Shown: piece by piece, positions 1 through 8,176 of the stretch | Layout: the number at the start of each line of letters is the position of its first letter | Numbering within the stretch: position 1 is the stretch's first letter | Assembly (NCBI RefSeq): GCF_900187975.1 | Contig: NZ_FZPC01000048.1 | Location: 1 to 34,016, forward strand | Length of the DNA stretch: 34,016 nt | Reading direction: 5' to 3' | Source: Pseudomonas delhiensis | GTDB taxonomy: Bacteria; Pseudomonadota; Gammaproteobacteria; Pseudomonadales; Pseudomonadaceae | The notes under the pieces: model-generated | Seen by the model: the letters and a program-made list of their open reading frames with translations, nothing else | Database searches by the model: none | Told to the model about the DNA's origin: nothing | Program-made: the position numbers and the translations under genes

Positions 1-153
1 GGGGCCGCGGGCTTCCTCCAGGCTGACCTGCACGCCGAACTCGGCGAAGGCCTCGACGAAGATCTGCGTCGGCGCGAAGGAGCCGAAGTCGACCACGGTT
101 CCGGCCCAGTCCAGAACGGCGGCTTGCAGTTGCTTGGGTTGTTCGTAGTTCAT
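1..153 (-). CDS. phnX: Phosphonoacetaldehyde hydrolase (phosphonatase), N-terminal part only
   Basis: The gene runs leftward and leaves the window, so only the first 51 codons are present. PhnX splits the C-P bond of phosphonoacetaldehyde to give acetaldehyde and phosphate, the second step of 2-aminoethylphosphonate degradation in the cytoplasm. The HAD-family motif [10 protein letters not shown] is visible at residues 15-24, and D15 is the expected nucleophile. The following text ([16 protein letters not shown]) is typical of the family. The start at 151-153 has a purine-rich GGAAGC just upstream and lies 50 bases after the phnW stop, so the two probably form a phnWX operon. The identification is firm because the motif and its neighbour agree. 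The cap domain and the lysine that forms the Schiff base lie outside the window. Confidence 0.95.
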   Translation of the reverse strand, partial: MNYEQPKQLQAAVLDWAGTVVDFGSFAPTQIFVEAFAEFGVQVSLEEARGP

Positions 154-203
154 CGCTTCCATCCTGTTGTCGGGCGCAGGCCGGGCCTGCGCCGGGAAAG
201 GGT

Positions 204-1319
204 TCAGATCTCGAAGACTTCCATCTCGCGCAGGCTCTCGGCGATGGCGGCGACCGCCTCGCGCATGCCCTGGGCGTCGACCTGGCCGATGCAGCCGACG
301 CGGAAGGTTTCCACCTGGGTCAGCTTGCCCGGGTAGAGGATGTAGCCCTTCTCGCGCACCCGGTTGTAGAACTCGGTGAAGTTGTAGCGGGCATCGCGCG
401 GGGCGTGGAAGGTGACGATGATCGGCGCCTGGATGGCCGCCGGCAGGAAGCTGCGCAAACCGAGCCTGGCCATCTCGTCCAGCAGAGTCTGACAGTTGTC
501 CGCGTAACGCTTGTGACGGGCCGCCAGGCCACCCTCCTCCTCGTACTGCGTCAGCGCCTCGTGCAGCGCGGCGACCACGTGGGTGGGCGGGGTGAAGCGC
601 CACTGGCCGGTCTTGGCCATGTAGGCGTGCTGGTCCTGCAGGTCCATGGCCAGGGAGTGGCAGTTGCCGGCGCTGGCCGCCAGCGAGGCGTTGCGGGCGA
701 ACACGAAGCCCATGCCGGGCACGCCTTCCAGGCACTTGCCGGAGGCGGCGATGAGGGCGTCGAAGGGCACCTTGCGGGCGTCGATGTCCAGCGCGCCGAA
801 GGAACTCATGGCGTCGATGATCAGGCGCTTGCCGTGGGCCTCGACGACCTTGGCGATGGCCTCCAGCGGGTTGAGGATGCCGGTGCTGGTCTCGCAGTGG
901 ATCAGCGCCACGTGGGTCACGGCCGGGTCGGCGGCGAGCAGGCGGTCGACGTCCTCGGCGGTGGTGGGCACGTCTTCCTCGGTCTCGAAGGTGGTGAACT
1001 GGCGGCCGATCACCTGGCAGATCTTCGCCAGGCGCTTGCCGTAGGCGCCGTTGATCAGCACCAGCACCTTGCCGTCGCGCGGCACCAGGGTGCCCACCGC
1101 GGCCTCGACGGAGAAGGTGCCGCTGCCCTGCAGCGGCACGCAGGTGTGGCTGCCTTCGCCGTGGATGATGGCCAGCAGGCGGGAACAGACGCTGGCGGTC
1201 AGGGCGTTGAAGTCGTTGTCCCAGGAGCCCCAGTCGACCAGCATCGCGCGGCGGGTCCGCGGGGAGGTGGTCAGGGGGCCGGGGGTCAGCAGGATGGGCG
1301 CGCGCTCGGCAGTGCTCAT
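204..1319 (-). CDS. phnW: 2-aminoethylphosphonate:pyruvate transaminase
   Basis: PhnW is a PLP-dependent class V aminotransferase that moves the amino group of 2-aminoethylphosphonate to pyruvate, giving phosphonoacetaldehyde and alanine. The 371-residue product has the usual family length. Its N-terminus ([18 protein letters not shown]) is typical, as are the LIHCETSTG segment and the region around residues 185-195 ([19 protein letters not shown]), where the PLP lysine is expected. The start at 1317-1319 was chosen over a frame extending to 1403 because AGGAA lies about 7 bases upstream and the family begins here. phnX follows 50 bases downstream. A LysR gene diverges on the other side, the usual arrangement for a substrate-induced phnWX operon. 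Confidence 0.96.
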   Translation of the reverse strand: MSTAERAPILLTPGPLTTSPRTRRAMLVDWGSWDNDFNALTASVCSRLLAIIHGEGSHTCVPLQGSGTFSVEAAVGTLVPRDGKVLVLINGAYGKRLAKICQVIGRQFTTFETEEDVPTTAEDVDRLLAADPAVTHVALIHCETSTGILNPLEAIAKVVEAHGKRLIIDAMSSFGALDIDARKVPFDALIAASGKCLEGVPGMGFVFARNASLAASAGNCHSLAMDLQDQHAYMAKTGQWRFTPPTHVVAALHEALTQYEEEGGLAARHKRYADNCQTLLDEMARLGLRSFLPAAIQAPIIVTFHAPRDARYNFTEFYNRVREKGYILYPGKLTQVETFRVGCIGQVDAQGMREAVAAIAESLREMEVFEI

Positions 1320-1463
1320 GCTCGGTTCCTCTTCAGGGGAAAACCTGTGCGGGGTGAGGTTCTTGTCACGGCCCGTCGAGCGGGCCTGGGCATACGTTGC
1401 CAAGCGGCGAGTTATCGCTCAAATTGTTTGTCATGATCCCAGGCATAAGTCGGACCTATACCC

Positions 1464-2333
1464 ATGAACCTGTTCCAGCTCCGCGCCTTCGACGCCGTCG
1501 CCCGCGAAGGCAGCTTCACCCGCGCCGCCGAGCGCCTGTTCATCAGCCAGCCGGCGGTGACCGGGCACGTCAAGGCGCTGGAGGAGCACTACCAGGTCAA
1601 CCTGTTCCGGCGCACCGCCCGCGCCGTCGAGCTGACCGAGGAAGGCCGCCGCCTGGCGGCCATCAGCCGTACCCTGTTCGCCCTGGAGGAAGAAGCCGAG
1701 ACGCTGCTGGACGCCAACCGCAAGCTGCTCAGCGGGCGCCTGGAGGTGGCGGCCGACGGCCCGCACCTGGTCATGCCCCTGCTCGCCCGCCTGCGCGCGC
1801 GCTACCCGGGCATCACCGTCAACCTGCGCCTGGGCAATGCCCACGAGACGCTGAGCGCCCTGCTCAGCGAGCACGTGGACGTCGCCGTGGTGACCGAGGT
1901 GGACGAGCGCCCCGGGCTGTACCTGCGCGAGCTGGTGGAATCGCACCTGTGCGCCCTGCTGCCGGCGGAGCACCCCTGGTGCGGGCGCGGCGAGGGCGTG
2001 CCGCTGGCGGAGCTGGATGGGCAGATCATGGTGCTGCGCGAGCCGGACTCCATCACCCGGCGCACCTTCGACCGCGCCTGTGGCGCCCTGCGGATACAAC
2101 CGCGGGTGCTGATGGAGCTGAGCAGCCGCGAGGCGGTCACCGAGGCGGTGGCGGCGGAGCTGGGCATCGGCATCGTCTCCTCGCTGGAAGTGAGCCGCGA
2201 CCCGCGGGTGCGCGCCGTGCCCCTGGTCGGCGAAGGCCTGGTGAACCGCCATTCCATCGGCTGCCTGGAACGGCGCCGCGGGTTGCGGGTGGTGAGCGCG
2301 TTCCTGGAGTTGGCGGAGGATGGCGTGGCCTGA
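1464..2333 (+). CDS. LysR-family regulator, probable activator of phnWX
   Basis: This is a 289-residue LysR-type regulator. The N-terminal winged helix-turn-helix spans about residues 1-60 (LRAFDAVAREGSFTRAAERL, then ISQPAVTGHVKALEE). The C-terminal substrate-binding domain fills residues 90-285. The gene is divergent from phnW across a 144-base gap. In Pseudomonas a LysR gene in this position is linked to 2-aminoethylphosphonate use, so control of phnWX is a reasonable inference rather than something seen directly. No Shine-Dalgarno sequence stands out before the ATG. The start is supported by the family's fixed N-terminus (MNLFQLRAFDAV). Downstream the gene runs into a REP array. Confidence 0.9.
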   Translation: MNLFQLRAFDAVAREGSFTRAAERLFISQPAVTGHVKALEEHYQVNLFRRTARAVELTEEGRRLAAISRTLFALEEEAETLLDANRKLLSGRLEVAADGPHLVMPLLARLRARYPGITVNLRLGNAHETLSALLSEHVDVAVVTEVDERPGLYLRELVESHLCALLPAEHPWCGRGEGVPLAELDGQIMVLREPDSITRRTFDRACGALRIQPRVLMELSSREAVTEAVAAELGIGIVSSLEVSRDPRVRAVPLVGEGLVNRHSIGCLERRRGLRVVSAFLELAEDGVA

Positions 2334-2348
2334 CCCGCCGTTGCCAAC

Positions 2349-2480
2349 CACGGACAGAGTCCGCGGTTCCAGGAAGCACGATCGTAGGAGCGGGCCCTGC
2401 CCGCGATTCGCGCGCAGGGCGCGCTCCTACAGGGGAATGACATGGCTCGGCCTGCGTAGGAGCGGACTCCGTCCGCGATT
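2349..2480. repeat. REP/REPIN array A
   Basis: Four REP-type units lie in alternating orientation between two convergent LysR genes. A partial inverted unit (CGGACAGAGTCCGCG) begins near 2351. A forward unit starts GTAGGAGCGGGCCCTGCC at 2384. An inverted unit ends at 2431. A forward unit, GTAGGAGCGGACTCCGTCC, starts at 2455. The central pair (2384-2435) would fold into a long hairpin and is identical over 52 bases to 30584-30635. In this position it may also end transcripts arriving from both sides. Confidence 0.9.
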
Positions 2481-2501
2481 GAACGTCCAGGCCGCGCCGG
2501 C

Positions 2502-3386
2502 CTACCCGGTGGCCCCCGCCTGATCCTCCCGCACCACATCGAGGAAGGTCGCCACTATCCGCCGCGAACTCTGCTCGCGCAGGCACACCAATGTCTCGCT
2601 CATGCGCCTTTCGCAATCGACGATCGGCAACGCGTGCACGCGGCTGTCGGCGCCGAATTCGGCGGCCGACACCACGCCCAGGCCGATGCCCGCCACCACG
2701 GCCTCGCGGGCGGCCTCGCGGCCTTCCACCTCGATGGCCGGGCGGATGCGCAGGCCGGCGCGGTGCATTTCCTCCTCGAGGGTCTGGCGCGTCACCGAGC
2801 CCTGCTCGCGCAGCACCAGCGGCGTGTCGTCCAGGTCCGCCAGGCGGATGGACTCGCGCTGCGCCCAGGGGTGGCCGCTGGCGACGAAGGCGACGATGGG
2901 GTCGCTGCGCAGGGTCACCGACAGCAGGCGTTCGTCCTCCACCGCGCGGCCCAGCAGCGCCAGGTCGGCCCGGTAGTTGAACAGCGATTGCAACGACTCG
3001 TCGGTGTTGCCGCTCTCGATGCGCACGTGGATGCCCGGGTAGCGCTGGCAGAAGCGCGCCACCTGCGGCAGCAGGTGCACCGCGGCGTCCACCGCCAGGG
3101 TCAGGTTGCCGGTCTGCAGGGCACTGGAGGCCGCCAGCAGCTCGTGGGCCTCGGCCTCGATGACGAAAAGCCGCTGGGTCACCGCCAGCAGGCGCTCGCC
3201 CAGGTCGGTCAGGCGCACCGAGCGCTTGTTGCGGTGGAACAGCAGCACCCCGTAGCGCTCCTCCAGCTTGCGCACCTGGTCGGAAACCGCCGGCTGGGTG
3301 AGGAACAGGCGCTCGGCGGCGCGGGTGAAGCTGCCGGTCAGGGCCACGGCGTGGAAGGCCTTCAGTTGCGCGTGGGAAACCTGCAT
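2502..3386 (-). CDS. LysR-family regulator, probable regulator of the MFS/FAD oxidoreductase operon
   Basis: This is a 294-residue LysR-type regulator. Its HTH domain is clear (LKAFHAVALTGSFTRAAERL, then LTQPAVSDQVRKLEERYG), and an effector-binding domain spans residues 90-290. The start at 3384-3386 (MQVSHAQLKAF) fits the family; the longer frame to 3428 adds a 14-residue tail with no family character. The gene diverges from the MFS transporter gene at 3656 across an AT-rich 269-base region that holds palindromes suited to LysR binding. The first LysR gene shares its domain plan but the two are not near-identical. The effector is unknown. From context it should be an aminophosphonate or a breakdown product. 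Confidence 0.88.
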   Translation of the reverse strand: MQVSHAQLKAFHAVALTGSFTRAAERLFLTQPAVSDQVRKLEERYGVLLFHRNKRSVRLTDLGERLLAVTQRLFVIEAEAHELLAASSALQTGNLTLAVDAAVHLLPQVARFCQRYPGIHVRIESGNTDESLQSLFNYRADLALLGRAVEDERLLSVTLRSDPIVAFVASGHPWAQRESIRLADLDDTPLVLREQGSVTRQTLEEEMHRAGLRIRPAIEVEGREAAREAVVAGIGLGVVSAAEFGADSRVHALPIVDCERRMSETLVCLREQSSRRIVATFLDVVREDQAGATG

Positions 3387-3437
3387 GGGCCTGGCTCCGC
3401 GGGGATCGGGAAGCCGCCACTCTGTCACCGGGCTGCG

Positions 3438-3494
3438 TGACTTACAAGTCAGGCTTATTTTTAAAATTTGATAAATCGATTTTATTTATTTATC
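3438..3494. promoter_or_regulatory. Candidate LysR operator region
   Basis: The region lies between the divergent LysR and MFS genes. A 14-bp palindrome, TGACTT-AC-AAGTCA, sits at 3438-3451. A second inverted repeat, GATAAAT-N11-ATTTATC, sits at 3470-3494 with perfect 7-bp arms. LysR proteins typically bind interrupted palindromes with a T-N11-A core, so the second repeat is the better candidate. The stretch 3451-3495 is strongly AT-rich compared with its surroundings and probably also holds the promoters. Confidence 0.45.
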
Positions 3495-3655
3495 CGAAGT
3501 TGCTTCCATTCGTTTCACCGCGCGCCCCAGGCCCACGGCAACCTCACCCGCATTGGCTCTGACCCGTCACCTCCGGAAAGGGACGGCCCGCTCATATAAC
3601 AACAACAAGTTTTTCCCTGACTGCCGGCACTCCTACAACAACGAGGTCAGATCAG

Positions 3656-5014
3656 ATGAGCAACCCCACCGGTACCGCAGCCCGCGCGGGCAAAGGTTCC
3701 ATGCAACGCTGGCGCGTGCAGATCTTCGCGATCACCTGGCTCGCCTACGCCGCCTTCTACTTCACCCGCAAGGCCTTCTCCGTGGCCAAGCTCGGCATCG
3801 CCGAGGACACGAGTTTCGAACTGGACAAGGCGATGATGGCCGACATGGACGCCATCTACCTGGCCGCCTACGCCGTGGGCCAGTTCACCTGGGGCGTCTT
3901 CGCCGACCGCTTCGGCCCCCGCGTGGTGGTGTTCGGCGGCCTGCTGATCTCCACCCTCGCCGCCCTGGTCATGGGCACCTTCGCCACCGTGCCGATCTTC
4001 GCCAGTTGCATGGTCATCCAGGGCCTGGCGCAGTCCACCGGCTGGTCCGGCCTGTGCAAGAACATGGGCAGCTTCTTCGCCGCCCACGAGCGCGGCCGCA
4101 TCCTCGGCCTGTGGAGCACCTGCTACGCCTTCGGCGGCCTGGTCGCCTCGCCCTTCGCCGGCTGGTGGGCCTACAGCGTGTTCGGCACCTGGCACGCGGC
4201 CTTCTATTCGTCCGCCGCGGTGGTCGGCGGCGTCGCCCTGCTGTTCCTGCTGCTGCAGCGCAACCGCCCGCAGGACGTCGGCCTGCCGCCGATCGAGGAA
4301 GACGAGCCACAGGCCGTGCACTACGCCGGCTTCCACGAGCAGGGCAGGAACCCCGGCTTCTGGGAGACACTGGGCGCCGTGCTGCGCAACCGCACCGTGA
4401 TGACCCTCGGCCTGGCCTACTTCCTGCTCAAGCCGGCGCGCTACGCCATCCTGCTGTGGGGCCCGGTGATCGTCTACGAGCGCATGCCGGCCCTGGGCAA
4501 GGTGGGCGCCGCGGTGCTGCCGACCTCCTTCGAGATCGCCGGGCTGCTCGGCCCCATCCTCATCGGCCTGGCCTCGGACAAGCTGTTCGGCGCGCGGCGC
4601 ATGCCCGCCTGCGTCATCAGCCTGATCGGCCTGACCGCGTGCCTGGCGCTGTTCGTCCCGGCCATGCAGACCGGCAGCGCCCTGCTGGTGTTCGCCCTGC
4701 TGTTCATGATGGGCCTGACCCTCTACGGCCCGGACTCGATGATCAGCGGCGCCGCCGCCATCGACTTCGGCACCGGCAAGGCCGCCGGCACCGCGGCCGG
4801 CTTCGTCAACGGCTGCGGCTCGGTGGGCGCCATCCTCGGCGGCCTGCTGCCCGGTTACTTCGACACCTACAGCGTGTTCATCGGCTTCACCATCACCGCG
4901 CTGATCTCCGCCGCCATCCTGCTGCCGCACTGGAACAGCCTGCCCGAAGGCGCGCGCAAGAGCGCCCCGGCCACCCCCAACCGGCCCCTGCGGGTACGCC
5001 CGGCGCGCACCTGA
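3656..5014 (+). CDS. MFS transporter, organophosphate:phosphate antiporter-like (GlpT/UhpT type)
   Basis: This is a 452-residue inner-membrane transporter with about 12 membrane segments. The first helix carries the AYAAFYFTRKAFSVAK motif of the GlpT/UhpT/PgtP family, whose conserved arginine contacts the substrate phosphate. A second conserved basic site, LLKPARYAILLWGP, opens the second half near residue 260. The start has GAGG 9 bases upstream. The likely cargo is an organophosphate or phosphonate. Because phnWX lies 2.3 kb away and an aminophosphonate oxidoreductase follows, uptake of 2-aminoethylphosphonate or a relative is the best guess. Family members that import this compound have been described in Pseudomonas, as far as I recall. 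Exact substrate and direction are not shown by the sequence. Confidence 0.85.
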   Translation: MSNPTGTAARAGKGSMQRWRVQIFAITWLAYAAFYFTRKAFSVAKLGIAEDTSFELDKAMMADMDAIYLAAYAVGQFTWGVFADRFGPRVVVFGGLLISTLAALVMGTFATVPIFASCMVIQGLAQSTGWSGLCKNMGSFFAAHERGRILGLWSTCYAFGGLVASPFAGWWAYSVFGTWHAAFYSSAAVVGGVALLFLLLQRNRPQDVGLPPIEEDEPQAVHYAGFHEQGRNPGFWETLGAVLRNRTVMTLGLAYFLLKPARYAILLWGPVIVYERMPALGKVGAAVLPTSFEIAGLLGPILIGLASDKLFGARRMPACVISLIGLTACLALFVPAMQTGSALLVFALLFMMGLTLYGPDSMISGAAAIDFGTGKAAGTAAGFVNGCGSVGAILGGLLPGYFDTYSVFIGFTITALISAAILLPHWNSLPEGARKSAPATPNRPLRVRPART

Positions 5015-5113
5015 AGCCCGGGGCACAGGGACGTGCCCAGCCCACGACACCAGACGCACGCCGGCCGCCCCGGCGCGGCGAACCCTGCCCGAAACCCGAC
5101 ACGGAGCTTCCCC

Positions 5114-6502
5114 ATGCGCCCCTTCTGGCTCGACCAGGCCCTGCAGCACGACAGCGACAGGGCCGCCCCGCTGCAACAGGACACCCGCGCCGACGTGTGC
5201 ATCGTCGGCGGCGGCTACACCGGCCTGTGGACCGCCATCCAGCTCAAGGAACAGAACCCCGGGCTCGACGTGGTGATCGTCGAAGCCGACATCTGCGGCG
5301 CCGGCGCCAGCGGGCGCAACGGCGGCTGCGCGCTGTCCTGGTCGGCGAAGTTCTTCACCCTGGAGCGGCTGTTCGGGCTGGCCGAGGCGATCCGCCTGGT
5401 GCAGGCGTCCGAGCGCAGCATCCACGCCATCGGCGAGTTCTGCGAGAAGTACGGGGTGGATGCCGACTACCGCCTGGACGGCACCCTCTACACCGCGACC
5501 AACGCCGCCCAGGTCGGCGCCACCGACGGGGTGATAGCCGCGCTGGAAAAGCACGGCATCAACTCCTTCAGCAAGCGCCCGCTGGAGGACGTGCGGCGCA
5601 TGGCCGGCTCGGACAGGCACCTGGAAGGCTGGTTCTCCCCCGCCGCCGCCAGCGTGCAGCCGGGCAAGCTGGTGCGCGGCCTGCGCCGGGTGGCGCTGCA
5701 GCTGGGCGTGCGGCTGTACGAGGGCACGCCCATGACCGGCCTGGAGGAAGGCCGCCCGGCCAGCGTGCACACGCCCCACGGCAAGGTGGCGGCGGACCGC
5801 GTGGTGCTGGCGATCAACGCCTGGATGGCGCGGGCCTTCCCGCAGTTCGAGCGCACCGTGGCCATCGTCTCCAGCGACATGATCATCACCGAGCCGCGCC
5901 CGCAGCTGCTGCAGCGCATCGGCCTGACCTCGGGGGTGACGGTGCTCGACTCGCGCATCTTCGTGCACTACTACCACAACACCCCGGACGGCCGGATCAT
6001 GCTCGGCAAGGGCGGCAACACCTTCGCCTACGGCGGGCGCATGCTGCCGGTGTTCGACCAGCCCTCGCCCTACCTGGAATTGCTGCGGCGCAGCCTCGGC
6101 GAGTTCTTCCCGGCCTTCGCCGAGGTGCCCATCGCGGCGAGCTGGAACGGCCCCTCCGACCGCTCGGTGACCGGCCTGCCGTTCTTCGGCCGGCTCGACG
6201 CCGACGGCAACATCTTCTATGGCTTCGGCTACTCCGGCAGCGGCGTCGGCCCCTGCCACATGGGCGGGCAGCTCCTCGCCTCGCTGGTGCTGGGCCTGGA
6301 CAACGAATGGACGCGCTCGCCGCTGGCCCAGGGCCCGCTCGGCCACTTCCCGCCCGAGCCGGTGCGCTACCTGGGCTCGCTGATGGTGCGCAACGCCATC
6401 CGCCGCAAGGAACAGGCCGAGGACCACGGCCGCCGCCCGCGGCGCCTGGACGTGCGCCTGGCGAAGTTCGCCGCGGCCGCCGGCAAGGCCGACAAGGCCT
6501 GA
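5114..6502 (+). CDS. FAD-dependent aminophosphonate oxidoreductase (DadA/sarcosine-oxidase fold)
   Basis: This 462-residue flavoprotein has a Rossmann motif GGGYTG at residues 32-37, an acidic residue (E57) to bind the ribose, and the CGAGASGRNGG segment at 61-71. A conserved C-terminal FAD-contact region (GLPFFGRLDADGNIFYGFGY, then SGSGVGP) follows. It fits the DAO family and the phosphonate-linked clade often annotated as putative aminophosphonate oxidoreductase; the PbfC/PbfD enzymes act on N-methylated or plain 2-aminoethylphosphonate. The likely reaction is oxidative deamination to phosphonoacetaldehyde, feeding PhnX. The start at 5114 was chosen because GGAGC lies 7 bases upstream; the frame opens further upstream but without family-like sequence. 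The transporter stop is 99 bases upstream, so the two are probably cotranscribed. Confidence 0.82.
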   Translation: MRPFWLDQALQHDSDRAAPLQQDTRADVCIVGGGYTGLWTAIQLKEQNPGLDVVIVEADICGAGASGRNGGCALSWSAKFFTLERLFGLAEAIRLVQASERSIHAIGEFCEKYGVDADYRLDGTLYTATNAAQVGATDGVIAALEKHGINSFSKRPLEDVRRMAGSDRHLEGWFSPAAASVQPGKLVRGLRRVALQLGVRLYEGTPMTGLEEGRPASVHTPHGKVAADRVVLAINAWMARAFPQFERTVAIVSSDMIITEPRPQLLQRIGLTSGVTVLDSRIFVHYYHNTPDGRIMLGKGGNTFAYGGRMLPVFDQPSPYLELLRRSLGEFFPAFAEVPIAASWNGPSDRSVTGLPFFGRLDADGNIFYGFGYSGSGVGPCHMGGQLLASLVLGLDNEWTRSPLAQGPLGHFPPEPVRYLGSLMVRNAIRRKEQAEDHGRRPRRLDVRLAKFAAAAGKADKA

Positions 6503-6543
6503 GCCCTCCCTCCCCCTTTTCCCTCACAAGCCGGCTGAGGGAC

Positions 6544-6579
6544 GAGCGAGGCCGTGCCCGCGGCCTCGCTCTTTTTTTC
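6544..6579 (+). terminator. Intrinsic terminator after the FAD oxidoreductase
   Basis: An 11-bp perfect stem (GAGCGAGGCCG with CGGCCTCGCTC) encloses a 6-base loop and is followed by a run of seven T. It ends the MFS/oxidoreductase transcript and separates it from the sigma factor gene. Confidence 0.93.
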
Positions 6580-6613
6580 TGCACGGCCCGGCTTGTGCCG
6601 GCCACCCCTCGCG

Positions 6614-6632
6614 AACAATAATAATTCTCATC
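6614..6632 (+). promoter_or_regulatory. Fur-box-like site before the FecI gene
   Basis: The 19 bases AACAATAATAATTCTCATC match the classical Fur consensus at about 13 of 19 positions by hand count. They lie 26 bases before the chosen start of the FecI-type sigma gene and probably overlap its -10 region. Iron repression of fecI-like genes through Fur is the rule in Pseudomonas, which supports the call. Confidence 0.6.
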
Positions 6633-6657
6633 CGAAAACGACTTGCATGGACGTCGC

Positions 6658-7179
6658 GTGAGCCTTTCCCACCTCGACACCGTGTTCCTCGCCCAGCGCA
6701 CCCCGCTCCTGCGCACCCTGGCGAGAATGGTGAAGAACCCCAGCATTGCCGAAGAACTGGTCCAGGAGACCTACCTGCGGGTGGCCCGCACCCTGCGCGA
6801 ACGCCCGGTGGAACACCTGGAGCCGTTCCTCTTCCAGACCGGCCGCAACCTCGCCCTGGACCACCTGCGCCACCTGCGCATGCAGGCCCGCACCCTGCTC
6901 GACGACGTGCCCCAGGAGGTGCTCCAGGCGGTGCCCTCCAGCCAGAGCTCGGCGGAGGACGGGCTGCACGCCGAGCAGTTGCTGGAGCGCCTGGGCTCGG
7001 CCCTGGAACGCCTCACCCCGCGCCAGCAGCGCATCTTCATCCTCAGCCGGCTGCACGGCTGCGGCTACGCGGAAATCGCCGAGCAGCTGGGGGTGTCGCC
7101 CAGTACGGTGCAGAAGGAACTCAAGCTCATCATGGCCATCTGCATCGACGTGCTCGGGCGCCTGGAGGCCCCGGCATGA
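6658..7179 (+). CDS. FecI-type ECF sigma factor
   Basis: The 173-residue product has sigma region 2 at about residues 10-80 (LVQETYLRVARTL, LFQTGRNLALDHLRHLR) and region 4 at about 115-165 (LTPRQQRIFILSRLHGCGY, then AEIAEQLGVSPSTVQKELK). It belongs to the iron-starvation FecI group, whose members direct RNA polymerase to a TonB-receptor promoter when FecR signals. The start is uncertain. The GTG at 6658 gives the family N-terminus MSLSHLDTVFL, while an in-frame TTG at 6643 adds five residues. Neither has a strong Shine-Dalgarno sequence. An out-of-frame ATG at 6647 opens a 4-codon ORF whose TGA overlaps the GTG. The FecR gene follows after 61 bases. No receptor gene is adjacent. Confidence 0.9.
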   Translation: MSLSHLDTVFLAQRTPLLRTLARMVKNPSIAEELVQETYLRVARTLRERPVEHLEPFLFQTGRNLALDHLRHLRMQARTLLDDVPQEVLQAVPSSQSSAEDGLHAEQLLERLGSALERLTPRQQRIFILSRLHGCGYAEIAEQLGVSPSTVQKELKLIMAICIDVLGRLEAPA

Positions 7180-7240
7180 CGGGCTACCCATCGGCCCGCG
7201 GCTGGCCCACAATGTGCGTCCCCGATTCGAGGAACGCCGC

Positions 7241-8176
7241 GTGACCGCCCCGGACCCGCACCTGGCCGAAGCGCTGGACTGGCTGATCCAGCTGGAAGAC
7301 GCCGACGCCGCCACCCGCGCGCGCTTCGACGCCTGGCTGGCCGCGCACCCGGCCAACGCCCGCGCCTTCCGGCACGCCAGCAGCCTGTGGGACTCGCCGC
7401 TGCTCGGCCTGGCCGCTACCGGCCTGGAGGCCCAGGCGCAACACCGCGCCCGCCACGGCAAGCGCCGGCGCTGGCGCTCCTTCGCCGCCGCCGCGGCCCT
7501 GCTGCTGGCCGTGGGCGTGGCCCTGCAGGGCGACCTGCTGACGCACATCCGCGCCGACCACTACACCGCCGTCGGCCAGCGCCAGAGCCTGCAGCTGGCC
7601 GACGGTTCGCGCATCCTGCTGAACACCGACACCGCGCTGTCCAGCCACCTCGACGAGCAGCGCCGCAGTGCCCGGCTGTACCGCGGCGAGGCCTACTTCG
7701 ACGTGGCCCACGACCGCAGCCGCCCCTTCGAGGTGGACGCCGGCCCCGTGCAGGTCAGCGTGCGCGGCACCGCCTTCGCCGTGCGCTACCTGGGCGACGA
7801 GGCGGAAGTCAGCGTGCAGCACGGCGAGGTGGACCTGCGCAGCGCCGGCGACGACACCCGCGTCAGCCTCGGCGCCGGCGACAGCATCCGCGTCGGCCCC
7901 GGCGGCTTCGGCGAGCGCCGCCACAACGGCGAGAGTCAGCGCCTGCTGGCCTGGGTGCAGGGCCGCCTGGTGTTCGAGAACTGCCCGCTGGGCCAGGTGC
8001 TGGCCGAGCTGCGGCGCTACTACCCGGGCTGGATCGTCAACGCCGACGAGCGCCTGAAGGACGTCAGCATCACCGCCAACTACCGCCTGGACGACCCGCT
8101 GGGGGCCATGCGCTCGCTGGCCCAGATCACCTCGTCGCACCTGCGCGAGTACCCGCGCCTGCTGATCCTCAACTAA
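7241..8176 (+). CDS. FecR-type anti-sigma factor / sensor
   Basis: This is a 311-residue membrane regulator. An N-terminal cytoplasmic FecR-N (DUF4880) domain spans residues 8-48 (ALDWLIQLEDADAATRARFD, AWLAAHPANARAF). One membrane helix lies at about 80-98 after a basic RHGKRRRWR stretch. The periplasmic FecR domain covers 108-200, and a secretin/TonB-short-like C-terminal segment covers about 238-308 (LRRYYPGWIVNADERL). It normally senses the signalling domain of a TonB-dependent transporter and controls its FecI partner. The GTG start at 7241 is chosen for GAGGAA 7 bases upstream. The stop TAA overlaps the stop of the convergent cytochrome gene by two bases, so no receptor gene follows. Confidence 0.9.
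   Translation: MTAPDPHLAEALDWLIQLEDADAATRARFDAWLAAHPANARAFRHASSLWDSPLLGLAATGLEAQAQHRARHGKRRRWRSFAAAAALLLAVGVALQGDLLTHIRADHYTAVGQRQSLQLADGSRILLNTDTALSSHLDEQRRSARLYRGEAYFDVAHDRSRPFEVDAGPVQVSVRGTAFAVRYLGDEAEVSVQHGEVDLRSAGDDTRVSLGAGDSIRVGPGGFGERRHNGESQRLLAWVQGRLVFENCPLGQVLAELRRYYPGWIVNADERLKDVSITANYRLDDPLGAMRSLAQITSSHLREYPRLLILN

Noticed and set aside
405..1436. Long open frame on the plus strand opposite phnW (343 codons)
   Set aside because: It is a shadow of phnW caused by high GC; it has no family-like sequence and no ribosome site, while phnW is certain.
2349..2480. Possible CRISPR-like repeat array
   Set aside because: Units alternate in orientation, are palindromic and vary in spacing, which fits REP arrays; no cas genes are nearby.
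3647..6427. Very long minus-strand frame (926 codons) opposite the MFS and oxidoreductase genes
   Set aside because: Low-complexity H/G/A/Q/V composition typical of antisense frames in GC-rich DNA; both plus-strand genes match known families.
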